Assembly (NCBI GenBank): GCA_963803575.1
Contig: CAWDMW010000002.1
Span: forward strand, 620,001 to 684,000
DNA from: CAWDMW01 sp963803575
GTDB lineage: Bacteria; Pseudomonadota; Alphaproteobacteria; Rickettsiales; UBA998
Length of the DNA: 64,000 bases
Reading direction: 5' to 3'
The notes under the pieces are model-generated. The model saw nothing but the letters and a program-made list of their open reading frames with translations. It made no database searches and was not told where the DNA came from. The position numbers were made by a program, and so were the translations under genes. Within the stretch, counting starts at the first letter, position 1; each line of letters begins with the position of its first letter. Positions 33,988 to 42,753 of this stretch are shown one piece after another.

Positions 33988-36108
33988 ATGACGGACGTCC
34001 CAAGATATCATGATAAACGACAGGAAAGTCGCACTGATGTCTCTCATCTTTTACCGAACGATGGAGACGTATTATATCGTCAGGAAGTGGTTAGTTTTCT
34101 TGAGTCGTTTGATAAGCAATCGGCAGAGCAGGTATTTAATCAGGTACAGGCTATATGGCGAGAGCAGGGGTTTCTACATCCCCGTGAACTTACCGCAGAG
34201 CTATTGAAAAGCGCCTGGAGGGAGGATGATCCCTCGGCTAAGGTCAAGCAGTCTATTATCAGGGAACTAGTAGATGCGGCGTATCAGCCCGAACGTATGA
34301 CGGGTCAGTATGATGCCAAACAGCATACTCCGCTTATCACTGGGCTGGCACATATTTACGCGCTAACCACTGCTAAAGAGCAAGATATGCCCGTCACTAT
34401 TGTGGAAGGTGATTTCAGCAATATGGGAGGTACCAACCTGCTATTCCAGCAATTGCGGCATTCAGATGACATGACGGCAGGGTGGGGCGATACAGATATG
34501 GTGGCTGCGATTATTGCCAATAACGCATTAGTGGATGTTCAGGCGCATGTCGAGAAGATGACAGACGGCAAGGGGCAAGTGCTGGCGGTGCGCAGCGGAG
34601 GCGATGAATTACGGCTGATTGTAGTGGGTCTGACAGAGACGGAAGTTCAGCAAACACTGCATGATATGGTACATCCGCATATTGAGTATTTCACCGCAGA
34701 AGCGGGATTGCATGACCATATTCATACAAAAGATGAACATAACCGCTATCGCAATGGGTTTGGTCTGGTATTTGGTGCAGCAGATATGGGGCAGGAAAGA
34801 AACAGCATGGAAATGCTGGAGATTGCCGAGTCCCGCATTAATGCAACTAAGCTCATGCAAGGTTATATGAGGTATGGTGAGTTGCCCAAGGGATATGAAG
34901 CGTTGCTTGCTGACCAGTATGGCGGCGATTATGTTGCTGATATGATTCAGGAGTATCATAATTATGCTCAAGGGTGCGGGCAGCATTATGAGGCACTAAG
35001 GCCAGCGCAAACGACGCTTGAGCATGTTTATGCGGTTGCTCAGAGTTATGCTGACTATAAAGCGCCACAGCAAGATCCTATAGAGCCATTAAAAGACCAG
35101 TATGTAGAACGTTTACCGTTTGCCGACATACATCAGGTGCTTCAGGATAAGCTGGAAGCGCGTCTGTTGCAAGATCCACAGATTGGTATGGCCTTAAGTG
35201 CATTGCCAACTGCCGAACAATCTGCTTTTCGCCATGCAGTTCAGGGGTACCGGGCATTTGATCCGGTGACGCATACGGAAATGGAGCGCGACTTGCCTCT
35301 GCGGATTTTGCAATTTGCTGGTGATAGTGTGATTTTGGGGAAAGATCGTTCAGTTATGCTTTATACGGAGATGGGGAATGCTGCCGGATATAATAAGTTG
35401 TCTCATGCACATGCAGACGCCGTGCTTCGTGAAGAAGCTTCCATCATTCGGGATGTGCTGGAGTCACATCATTTGCCAGGTGATGCGATACACCATTTAG
35501 GCGGAGGGAAGTTTGTAACCTTGCTACCATCTGCTGTGAAAGAGCATGGCAGCTGGAAAGCATTATCTGGCAGTATGATACAAACGATTGAGCAGGACAT
35601 TACCAATTCGGTGATGTCGCGCATTAACCATGTCCCTGCACATAATTTCTTTCAAAGCCGTGGTCTTTCAACGGAAGCGTTGCAGGCAGGTCAGAAGTTT
35701 GCTTTTCTAAAGACAATGGAGGATATGCCACACCCAAAGCGGCCATTTGAAACAGGGGTGGAAGTGACCCATATTCAGCAGGAACTTAACACGCGTGAGC
35801 GCGGTGGTAGTCAGTTGGAAACCTTGCGGCGACACGCTGAGAAAACCCTGAAGACAATACGTAAACACGCAAAAGAGGAGTATGAAGCATATGGGAAAGG
35901 AACGCGACCGATTGAAGGAGGCACTCCAGAAGCAACATCCTCACAACACCAAGGACGTAACAACGCCAGCGGAGATACTACGCAAAGCCCAGCGCAGCGA
36001 AGAGACGACCAACCCAGTACCGCTTCCCAGGCCGCCGACTCCGCCACATGGCAGGACGTCATAGCGGATCAGCAATCTGCTATAGGCGGTCAAGAGAGAC
36101 ATTTATAG
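33988..36108 (+). CDS. Tandem GGDEF-like protein, 706 aa
   Basis: Large cytoplasmic protein with no membrane segment. A GGDEF-like domain lies at about 135-290: EGDFSNMGG in place of the usual D-x-D-x-F-K-x-x-N-D start, AVRSGGDELRLIV with GGDEL at 204-208, and a closing AESRINATK like A-D-x-A-M-Y-x-A-K. A second, degenerate copy lies at about 445-590 with GGGKF at 505-509. The helical N-terminus (1-110) has no known domain; the C-terminus (about 600-706) is coiled-coil, then disordered. GGDEF domains make or sense cyclic di-GMP. The first may be active, the second surely not as a cyclase. It follows rnhA, with a promoter of its own. Confidence 0.75.
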   Translation: MTDVPRYHDKRQESRTDVSHLLPNDGDVLYRQEVVSFLESFDKQSAEQVFNQVQAIWREQGFLHPRELTAELLKSAWREDDPSAKVKQSIIRELVDAAYQPERMTGQYDAKQHTPLITGLAHIYALTTAKEQDMPVTIVEGDFSNMGGTNLLFQQLRHSDDMTAGWGDTDMVAAIIANNALVDVQAHVEKMTDGKGQVLAVRSGGDELRLIVVGLTETEVQQTLHDMVHPHIEYFTAEAGLHDHIHTKDEHNRYRNGFGLVFGAADMGQERNSMEMLEIAESRINATKLMQGYMRYGELPKGYEALLADQYGGDYVADMIQEYHNYAQGCGQHYEALRPAQTTLEHVYAVAQSYADYKAPQQDPIEPLKDQYVERLPFADIHQVLQDKLEARLLQDPQIGMALSALPTAEQSAFRHAVQGYRAFDPVTHTEMERDLPLRILQFAGDSVILGKDRSVMLYTEMGNAAGYNKLSHAHADAVLREEASIIRDVLESHHLPGDAIHHLGGGKFVTLLPSAVKEHGSWKALSGSMIQTIEQDITNSVMSRINHVPAHNFFQSRGLSTEALQAGQKFAFLKTMEDMPHPKRPFETGVEVTHIQQELNTRERGGSQLETLRRHAEKTLKTIRKHAKEEYEAYGKGTRPIEGGTPEATSSQHQGRNNASGDTTQSPAQRRDDQPSTASQAADSATWQDVIADQQSAIGGQERHL

Positions 36109-36198
36109 TGGCAAAGAACTCTTTACGCTCGCTACTATTTTGTTTGCACAGTAAGAGCCGATTCGCTATGGTTGCAATCGTTATTTATCTTTAGCATT

Positions 36199-36417
36199 GT
36201 GACTAATAAAAACTCTGTGCAAGGCAAACTTCGCCTTATCAACGGGAATTGGTATATTGAAACGAATTGGGAGCTATACCCACTAGACAACTTAATAATT
36301 GACGGAACAACGGTTAAAGCAACCAAAGATACACACGTCAAAGACGTATCATTTCAATTCACCCTGAAGCTGACTCTTAGCCAGAGCAGCTTCTTTTTTA
36401 TCGTTGTGTTAGCATGA
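36199..36417 (+). CDS. Possible small ORF, 72 codons, perhaps decayed
   Basis: GTG-started frame with a protein-like stretch (GKLRLINGNWYIETNWELYP, then a beta-rich part ending VSFQFTLK). An intrinsic terminator lies inside its last codons (36366-36399), so the natural stop was probably just before it, and the present stop at 36417 may result from an indel. No ribosome site and no family recognised. Doubtful. Confidence 0.3.
   Translation: MTNKNSVQGKLRLINGNWYIETNWELYPLDNLIIDGTTVKATKDTHVKDVSFQFTLKLTLSQSSFFFIVVLA
36366..36399 (+). terminator. Rho-independent terminator
   Basis: Stem GAAGCTG/CAGCTTC extended by CTCT/AGAG past a bulged A, loop TAGCC, then six T. It ends transcription from the GGDEF gene or the small ORF, facing the convergent ATPase gene. 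Confidence 0.88.
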
Positions 36418-37225
36418 AGTGCCATGCACAACGCCCTGATCGGTTGCCACGACTTGCCGCATAGGCTAGTGCGTCCTGCCGTCTTTGCGCGGAATAGTCC
36501 AATGAAAAATAGTCGCAGTAACTTTGAATCATCTCAAGATATGTTGCCTGATCAATATAGTGGAATCCAAGAGATAATCCGAACCGATCCGCTAGTGACA
36601 GGGATTCATCAGCAATGTCCTGTGCATGAACGTGGGTTGTATCTTCCATGCGCTGCGGTGTGAGACTGCGCTGGTTGGACGTGGCATAAAACACAATATG
36701 TTCTGGGCGTCCGGCGATTCCTCCTTCAAGCACTGGTTTTAGTGATGTGTAATGATTGCTAAGGTCAGTAAAAGATAAATCATCGCAGAACAAAATGAAG
36801 CGATGTATGCTGGCTGATAATAGTGTGATAATCGTGGCAATATCCGCGATCCCATCACGTGGTATCTCGATGATGCGCAGTGTCGGGTGTTGCTGATAGA
36901 GTGTGTGAAACACAGAGAGCGTCAGCGATGATTTCCCCGTGCCGCGCCGTCCCCATAGCAGAGCATTATTGGCCAGCAAGCCATTGGCAAAGCGGCGGGT
37001 ATTCTCTAGCAATGCCTGTTTTTGAGGTTCTATGCCCTGCAATTGCTCTAGTGGAATGGCGCGCACGTTCCTGACAGGTTGCAGCTGTTGAAGGCTATGG
37101 TTCCAGACCAACCCCGGAACTTGCAAAGAATCAGGATAAGAAGGTACTGGCGGACTTAAGCGCTCGAGTGCCTCGGCAATACGGATGAGTGGATTGGCCA
37201 TGGTATATGTCATTACCTGTGTCAC
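36398..37225 (-). CDS. DUF815 AAA ATPase
   Basis: A 275-residue P-loop ATPase of the DUF815 family. Walker A LLWGRRGTGKSSL at about 91-103, Walker B FILFCDDLSF, sensor 1 VFYATSNQRSL, and the family end LEMIQSYCDYFSL. In alphaproteobacteria it usually lies next to yajC-secD, as it does here, though transcribed away from them. Function unknown. Alternative ATG codons exist within the first ten residues; the family core begins after them. Confidence 0.9.
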   Translation of the reverse strand: MTQVMTYTMANPLIRIAEALERLSPPVPSYPDSLQVPGLVWNHSLQQLQPVRNVRAIPLEQLQGIEPQKQALLENTRRFANGLLANNALLWGRRGTGKSSLTLSVFHTLYQQHPTLRIIEIPRDGIADIATIITLLSASIHRFILFCDDLSFTDLSNHYTSLKPVLEGGIAGRPEHIVFYATSNQRSLTPQRMEDTTHVHAQDIADESLSLADRFGLSLGFHYIDQATYLEMIQSYCDYFSLDYSAQRRQDALAYAASRGNRSGRCAWHFMLTQR

Positions 37226-37245
37226 GCAAACAAGTCAAGAAAGGC

Positions 37246-37273
37246 TTGACTTTGCACTAAAAGCGGGTATGAA
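37246..37273 (+). promoter_or_regulatory. Promoter of rpmG
   Basis: TTGACT, 16-bp spacer, TATGAA, ending 30 bp before the rpmG ATG and divergent from the ATPase gene. Confidence 0.55.
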
Positions 37274-37303
37274 TACCGATTCGATATAAAGAAAGGCATT
37301 GTT

Positions 37304-37471
37304 ATGGCAAAGAAGAATACAATTCTGGTGAAACTGGTTAGCACGGCTGATACAGGCTATTTTTACGTTAAAAAACGTAATCCGCGTAAGCAACCAGAAA
37401 AGCTAAATTTCCGCAAGTACGACCCACGTATCCGTAAGCACGTGGAATTTAAGGAACAAAAACTTAAATAG
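37304..37471 (+). CDS. rpmG: 50S ribosomal protein L33
   Basis: A 55-residue L33 of the cysteine-free type: MAKKNTILVKLVSTADTGYF, a basic middle KKRNPRKQPEKL and the end VEFKEQKLK. AAAGG lies upstream of the ATG. It stands before yajC, 15 bp away, and may share its transcript. Confidence 0.98.
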   Translation: MAKKNTILVKLVSTADTGYFYVKKRNPRKQPEKLNFRKYDPRIRKHVEFKEQKLK

Positions 37472-37486
37472 ATCAGGGTTCCGAGT

Positions 37487-37882
37487 ATGTTATTTTCTTC
37501 TGCTTTTGCTCAGGAAACCGCTGGTGCGGCGGCAGAGCAATCCCCTATAATAGGCTTTCTCCCTATTATTCTCATTATGGGGATCTTCTATTTTCTGATT
37601 TTCAGACCCCAGCAGAAACGTTATAAAAACCATGCAACCATGCTATCTGCACTGAAAAAAGGCGATAAAGTGGTTACAGCTGGTGGTATTATCGGCAAGA
37701 TCAGCAAAGTCGATGAAGATGTCGTTCATGTGCAAATTGCAGATACGGTGACGATTCAGGTGGCGAAATCAACCATTGCCAGCGCTCATGAAGATCAGTT
37801 AGCTTCCGTGAAAGCTGACAAGAAACAGACGAAAAAATCTGTCGCTAAAAATAGTGATAACTCTATCGCAAATGACAATTAA
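37487..37882 (+). CDS. yajC: Preprotein translocase subunit YajC
   Basis: A 131-residue single-pass inner-membrane protein that joins SecDF and SecYEG. TM at about 23-42 (IIGFLPIILIMGIFYFLIF), then RPQQKRYKNH and the core GDKVVTAGGIIGKI. The C-terminus is Lys-rich. Next gene is secD, 45 bp away. Confidence 0.97.
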   Translation: MLFSSAFAQETAGAAAEQSPIIGFLPIILIMGIFYFLIFRPQQKRYKNHATMLSALKKGDKVVTAGGIIGKISKVDEDVVHVQIADTVTIQVAKSTIASAHEDQLASVKADKKQTKKSVAKNSDNSIANDN

Positions 37883-37927
37883 GCATCTGTTCAATGATGA
37901 GTCGATATTGAGTGTGAGTGAGGGTTT

Positions 37928-39523
37928 ATGAACAAAACGCTTCGCTTTCCTGCGTGGAAGATCACATTAATTCTCGTCGTATGCTTTGGTGCTATTTTCC
38001 AAATTTCTCCTGCTATTACTCATGCCCTGCTGGGGCAGGGTGCTCAATCGTTTGATCGGTTTCTACCCGAAAAGCGTGTGAATCTTGGGCTTGATCTGCT
38101 GGGAGGTTCCCATTTACTGCTGGAAGTAGACACGCAAAGTTATATGGACGAGCAACTCATGTCATTGCGTGGTGCTATACGTGCTGAGTTGCGCGAACGC
38201 CAGATTGGGTACACGACGCTTGTCGTGGAAGGTGGGCAGGTTCAGGTGCATGTTCGTGGTGAAACTATACCGGATGAAACAAATATACGTGCCGTATTGC
38301 GGCAAGCTGCCAGTGGTCTGGAAGTGGAGACTGCAGGCGATAACCGCTTTACCGTAGCCTATACCAGTGAAACGCTGGCGGCGAAGCAAAGCCAGTTAAT
38401 TGCCCAGACAATCGAAATTATTAGCCGCCGTATTGATGAAACCGGTACACGTGAACCATTGGTTCAAAGACAGGGTGATGACCGCATCTTATTGCAGGTG
38501 CCGGGGCTGGAAAACCCCGATGAACTTAAGTTATTGCTTGGAACTACAGCAAAAATGACCTTTCATCTGGTGAATCAGAAAGTTAAAGAAGACGACTTAT
38601 ATAAGAAAAACGTACCGCTTGATACGATTATTGTTCCATCTAAACAACGTGAGGATGAGATTGTTCGCCCTTACGCGCTTTTCAGGGAAGCAGCATTATC
38701 CGGTGAATCGTTGGTAGATGCTAATATGACGATAGATCGTGGGCAACCTGTCGTGTCTTTCCGCTTTGATACGACTGGCGCACGTATTTTTGGTGATATT
38801 ACCCGCCAGAATACAGGCAAGCAATTTGCTATCGTACTGGACGGCGAAGTTGTTACTGCACCCGTCATTAATACCCCGATTCTAGGTGGGAGCGGCATTA
38901 TTGAAGGCGGTTTTACCAATGCATCTGCGGAAGCGCTGGCGTTGCTATTGCGCGCCGGAGCGTTGCCAGCGGACGTAACCATTTTGGAAGAGCGCAGCGT
39001 AGGCCCAAGTCTTGGTGCGGATTCTATTGCCGCAGGAAAAATGGCTGCATTTGTCGCTATCGTGCTTGTCGCTATCTTTATGGTGCTGAGCTATGGCGTG
39101 TTTGGGCTTTTCTCTAACGTAGCGTTGCTGATGAATATTGTGCTGTTATTTGCAGCATTATCATTGCTGCAGGCCACGTTGACACTGCCCGGGATCGCCG
39201 GAATTGTCTTAACTCTTGGGATGGCAGTGGATGCAAATGTGCTGATATTTGAACGTATACGCGAAGAGAGCCGCCGAGGCAAGACGGTTCATGCTGCGGT
39301 TGCCAAAGGATTTGACAGCGCGTTTGCTACGATTATTGATTCTAATATCACGACATTAATTACTTCATGCGTCTTGTTTTATTTCGGCTCCGGTATGATT
39401 AAAGGGTTTGCAGTAACGCTATCTTTTGGTATTCTGGCATCAATGTTTTCTGCTATTTTGCTGACACGCCTGATGATCGTCTTGTGGTTGAAGCGCACAT
39501 CACGCAGTCAACTGCCCATTTAA
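37928..39523 (+). CDS. secD: Protein translocase subunit SecD
   Basis: A 531-residue SecD that uses the proton gradient to pull exported proteins. TM1 at about 10-30, VNLGLDLLGGSHLLLEVD, the periplasmic head, then five TM segments with TLGMAVDANVLIFERIREE carrying the proton-relay Asp. Length is normal for a stand-alone SecD; no SecF domain is fused and secF does not follow. Confidence 0.97.
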   Translation: MNKTLRFPAWKITLILVVCFGAIFQISPAITHALLGQGAQSFDRFLPEKRVNLGLDLLGGSHLLLEVDTQSYMDEQLMSLRGAIRAELRERQIGYTTLVVEGGQVQVHVRGETIPDETNIRAVLRQAASGLEVETAGDNRFTVAYTSETLAAKQSQLIAQTIEIISRRIDETGTREPLVQRQGDDRILLQVPGLENPDELKLLLGTTAKMTFHLVNQKVKEDDLYKKNVPLDTIIVPSKQREDEIVRPYALFREAALSGESLVDANMTIDRGQPVVSFRFDTTGARIFGDITRQNTGKQFAIVLDGEVVTAPVINTPILGGSGIIEGGFTNASAEALALLLRAGALPADVTILEERSVGPSLGADSIAAGKMAAFVAIVLVAIFMVLSYGVFGLFSNVALLMNIVLLFAALSLLQATLTLPGIAGIVLTLGMAVDANVLIFERIREESRRGKTVHAAVAKGFDSAFATIIDSNITTLITSCVLFYFGSGMIKGFAVTLSFGILASMFSAILLTRLMIVLWLKRTSRSQLPI

Positions 39524-39536
39524 TGAAGGTGGTATC

Positions 39537-39914
39537 GTGGATATTACGCCAGTTGTAGAAGAGCATATTCATTTAATTGACGGATATGGTGTTGATGGTA
39601 TTCGTGTGGCGCAGCAATGCTATACGCAGCCTATTATTGTGTTTCCGGATCATGTCGTGCCGCTGGACGTATCCTGTACCATTGAGTCATTGCATGATAG
39701 CGTTACCTATCAACCTATGCTACAAAAGGGTGTGTCCGTTGCATTAATTGGCGCAGGTTCAGGCAGTGTGTTATTACCATCTGCACTAAGGCAAGAAATG
39801 CAACAGCATGGCATTACGCTGGACGTGATGGACACAGGAGCAGCGTGTCGCACCTACAATGTGCTAGTGGCAGAATCTCGTCCTGTATGTGCATTGTTAC
39901 TACCGGTAAGATAA
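39537..39914 (+). CDS. Mth938-fold (NDUFAF3-like) protein
   Basis: A 125-residue protein of the Mth938/DUF498 family; the eukaryotic member NDUFAF3 helps assemble respiratory complex I. Seen in YGVDGIRVAQQCYTQPIIVF and the GAGSGSVLLPSALRQEMQQHG helix. ATG or GTG start choices are close together; the annotated start lies 13 bp after secD. The same neighbour is found after secF in many alphaproteobacteria. Confidence 0.87.
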   Translation: MDITPVVEEHIHLIDGYGVDGIRVAQQCYTQPIIVFPDHVVPLDVSCTIESLHDSVTYQPMLQKGVSVALIGAGSGSVLLPSALRQEMQQHGITLDVMDTGAACRTYNVLVAESRPVCALLLPVR

Positions 39915-39999
39915 TATCAATATGATGATCGTATATTCATCCACCTACATTCTAAGATAAGGCATTTTTATTAAATTTATGCGCTGGAGAACCTATTAT

Positions 40000-40572
40000 A
40001 TGAAACAACGATTTATCCTATCAGCACTATTATGTGTTATATCTGTATTGGTTAGTCAAATGGCTATGGCTAAGAGTCCTGCTACTGAGCGGCATGTCGT
40101 AGGGTATGTGGAGAGGGTGGTTATTCCACGCCTTAAAGCAAGTTATAAAGCCAAAATGGATACCGGAGCCGCTACATCTTCCATTCATGCGGAAGTGATT
40201 GAAATTCACGAAGCAACCAAAGATAGCGATGAAAAAGGATATGTCGTATTTACCGTAGATACGGGGAAAAAAGGAGAGCATCAGCTGAAAAAACCTATTA
40301 CCCGTATGGTAAATATCAAGAAGAAAGAAGGTGGCACACAACAAAGACCGGTGATTGAAATGACTTTCTGTATTGCCGGCGTGCTGGTGCATGAAGAAGT
40401 GAATCTGACAAACCGGGATGATTTTAATTATGATGTTCTGGTAGGGCGCAATATGTTGATTAAAGGCGGATTCATCATTGATGCGTCAAAAGATTTTGTG
40501 AGTAAACCTAATTGTCCGGATGACACGAAACCTGCCAAGAAAAAAGCTAAGTCAAAGAAAGCACATCGGTGA
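40000..40572 (+). CDS. Exported RimB/retropepsin-like protease-family protein
   Basis: A 190-residue protein of the ATP-dependent zinc protease/RimK-associated family with a retropepsin-like fold. Signal peptide at 1-25 ending AMAK, then GYVERVVIPRLKASYKAKMD and the family DTGAATSS motif (the active Asp). DVLVGRNMLIKGGFIID near the C-terminus matches the second conserved block. Ends in a Lys-rich tail. Start behind GGAGA. It overlaps trmD as TGATG. Probably periplasmic; substrate unknown. Confidence 0.85.
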   Translation: MKQRFILSALLCVISVLVSQMAMAKSPATERHVVGYVERVVIPRLKASYKAKMDTGAATSSIHAEVIEIHEATKDSDEKGYVVFTVDTGKKGEHQLKKPITRMVNIKKKEGGTQQRPVIEMTFCIAGVLVHEEVNLTNRDDFNYDVLVGRNMLIKGGFIIDASKDFVSKPNCPDDTKPAKKKAKSKKAHR

Positions 40573-41312
40573 TGCACTGTGACGTGCTGACCCTATATCC
40601 AGAGATGTTTCCCGGTGTATTAGCGCATGGGGTTATGGGAAGGGCATTACAACGCAATATATGGTCACTGAATACGATTAATATCCGTGATTTTGCCACA
40701 GGCAAGCACCAAACAGTTGATGATACGCCTTATGGTGGTGGAGCTGGTATGGTAATGAAGCCTGATGTAGTGGGGGCGGCCATTGATGCGGCATTACATT
40801 CTGCGCCAAATGCACAGCTTATTTATATGACGCCCATAGGAACGCCATTGTCACAATCAGTGATTGAACGATTAATGCATAGCGATACCCATCAGTATGT
40901 CTTTTTATGTGGTCGCTTTGAAGGGATAGACCAGCGTGTGCTTGATAAATATGCACCATTGGAAGTGAGCATTGGGGACTATGTGCTGGCAGGTGGAGAA
41001 GTGGCCGCCATGGTGATGATGGAAGCGATGCTGCGCTACGTATCCGGGGTGCTTGGAAATGACGCAACACACCAAGATGAGAGTTTTAGCATAGGTGAAG
41101 AAAGTGCTGGACTTCTGGAGTATCCGCACTATACTAAGCCGCCTCTGTGGGATGGTAGATTGGTGCCGGACGTGTTAACATCTGGACATCATGGGCATAT
41201 CTCTGCATGGCGAAGACGACAGGCAGAAGACGTGACGCAGCAACGCAGACCGGATTTATGGGCTAACTATACACAACGCGCGGGTAACCGTTGCACAAAG
41301 GATAACGGATAA
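40572..41312 (+). CDS. trmD: tRNA (guanine-N1)-methyltransferase
   Basis: A 246-residue SPOUT methyltransferase that makes m1G37 in tRNAs and prevents frameshifts. HQTVDDTPYGGGAGMVMKPD, the knot region FLCGRFEGIDQRV and SIGDYVLAGGE are diagnostic. ATG 40572 chosen; a GTG one codon earlier is possible. Coupled at both ends: TGATG before, TAATG into rplS. Confidence 0.97.
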   Translation: MHCDVLTLYPEMFPGVLAHGVMGRALQRNIWSLNTINIRDFATGKHQTVDDTPYGGGAGMVMKPDVVGAAIDAALHSAPNAQLIYMTPIGTPLSQSVIERLMHSDTHQYVFLCGRFEGIDQRVLDKYAPLEVSIGDYVLAGGEVAAMVMMEAMLRYVSGVLGNDATHQDESFSIGEESAGLLEYPHYTKPPLWDGRLVPDVLTSGHHGHISAWRRRQAEDVTQQRRPDLWANYTQRAGNRCTKDNG

Positions 41313-41689
41313 TGACAAATCTATTGCAGACACTTGAGCAGGAACAGGTAGAACAACTATCAGCGAATAAGCAAATGGATAATTTCGTGCCAGGTGATAC
41401 GGTGCGTGTGAATGTCCGCATTATTGAAGGCGCGAATGAACGTATTCAGGCCTTTGAAGGTGTTTGTATCGCTCGCCGTAACCGTGGATTGCGCTCTGCT
41501 TTCACTGTTCGTAAAATCAGTAATGGGGAAGGTGTGGAACGTGTGTTCCCACTATACTCACCACGTATTGAAAGCATTGTTACAGTGCGCCGTGGTGACG
41601 TGCGTCGTGCCAAGCTCTATTACTTGCGTGGACTGACTGGAAAAGCGGCACGTATCAAAGAGAAAAAAGACTATTTGAAGAAGAAGTAG
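41312..41689 (+). CDS. rplS: 50S ribosomal protein L19
   Basis: A 125-residue L19 at the subunit interface. Clear in FVPGDTVRVNVRIIEGANER, GVCIARRNRGLRSAFTVRKI and the RAKLYYLRGLTGKAARIKE end. The start shares an A with the trmD stop. rpsP and rimM, which usually open this operon, are not here. Confidence 0.98.
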   Translation: MTNLLQTLEQEQVEQLSANKQMDNFVPGDTVRVNVRIIEGANERIQAFEGVCIARRNRGLRSAFTVRKISNGEGVERVFPLYSPRIESIVTVRRGDVRRAKLYYLRGLTGKAARIKEKKDYLKKK

Positions 41690-41815
41690 TTTTTAAGTTG
41701 CTGTGTGTAGGTGATTTACTTGTGAATTGTCGCTTATAGCAGATGCCTTTTAGTGCTTTTTCTGGTATAGTACTGTCATAGTATTTATTAATCTAAGCAT
41801 AAGCTGTTCCCGCCA

Positions 41816-42505
41816 ATGTCTACTTCCCTTACCATAGAAGACCTTCAATACTTAATTGACCATAAAATGGCTCTGCGCTTTCAGCATAAAGAACATGCAG
41901 ATAAGTTTATGGAGAATGGTGGGATTGAGGGGGATGCTTACTCTCTGTCAGAGTTGAAAGAGTGGAGTAGCCCGGATAAGGAGATAGTTGGCGAATTCGA
42001 CCGTGCCCTTCGTACAGTAGTAGAAGAGGTGTTTGCTGCTGAAATGGCAAGCAAGGATAAATATGATGGCGAGTTCTTACTGCTTAAAGACATTGAAAGC
42101 GCTCACTATCCTGTAACTGATAGAGGATATCAGGATTTGCACACTATTGGTGCGTTCACACATATTACGGAAGATAATGTCGCGGCGCGTGTTCCGACCA
42201 CGACGCAATATATAAAAGAGGATTGCGGGTTTGATGGGCACGACGCTTCCAGAACTATAGATGAGCATGAACAAACCTCACGGATCGCTAAAGAAGGGTT
42301 ATTTGAAGCAGTTAAGGCACAAATACAAGAGCTAAGGTTACAGGAGCAATCCATATCTCAGGAATCACCAGAGTCAGAGCGTCCAGACCCTGTAATGCCT
42401 AAAGGGGCGGATATAGAAAAAATAGTAGTGATAGACAAGGATCGTGCTTCTAATGAATTAACTCAAGGGTTGGAGGGACTCAGTCAATCCATAAGAACTT
42501 TATGA
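41816..42505 (+). CDS. Hypothetical protein, 229 aa
   Basis: Not recognised. Acidic, helical, soluble; a region at about 165-185 looks coiled-coil (EAVKAQIQELRLQEQSIS), followed by a Pro/Glu linker. No signal. It overlaps the next small gene by 4 nt, so the two form a coupled pair. The 125 bp before it contain a promoter-like AT-rich part but no clear boxes. Confidence 0.65.
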   Translation: MSTSLTIEDLQYLIDHKMALRFQHKEHADKFMENGGIEGDAYSLSELKEWSSPDKEIVGEFDRALRTVVEEVFAAEMASKDKYDGEFLLLKDIESAHYPVTDRGYQDLHTIGAFTHITEDNVAARVPTTTQYIKEDCGFDGHDASRTIDEHEQTSRIAKEGLFEAVKAQIQELRLQEQSISQESPESERPDPVMPKGADIEKIVVIDKDRASNELTQGLEGLSQSIRTL

Positions 42506-42750
42506 GTTTCACAAAGAAAATAGCTTTAAGAAACACGATTGAGATGCATTTGATTACAACAAATGCTCAACATGATCGGCCTGTTTTCTTCTTTCTAGCA
42601 TTAACCGCTGACATGGCTAAGACGCTTAGGATTGATCTTATCCGCAAGGATTGTGATTTAACGCAATATGGTATTATCTGCCATTCTGGTTACGGGGTTC
42701 CTTCTAAAGAAGTCATCGCCCGCGTAACGAAAACGTTTGTAACGCAGTAA
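42502..42750 (+). CDS. Hypothetical protein, 82 aa
   Basis: Not recognised. Basic beta/alpha protein (MHLITTNAQHDRPVFFFLAL, IICHSGYGVPSKEVIARVTK). Start overlaps the upstream gene as ATGA; the end nearly meets the convergent nitronate monooxygenase gene. It may work with its upstream partner. Confidence 0.6.
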   Translation: MSFTKKIALRNTIEMHLITTNAQHDRPVFFFLALTADMAKTLRIDLIRKDCDLTQYGIICHSGYGVPSKEVIARVTKTFVTQ

Positions 42751-42753
42751 TGC

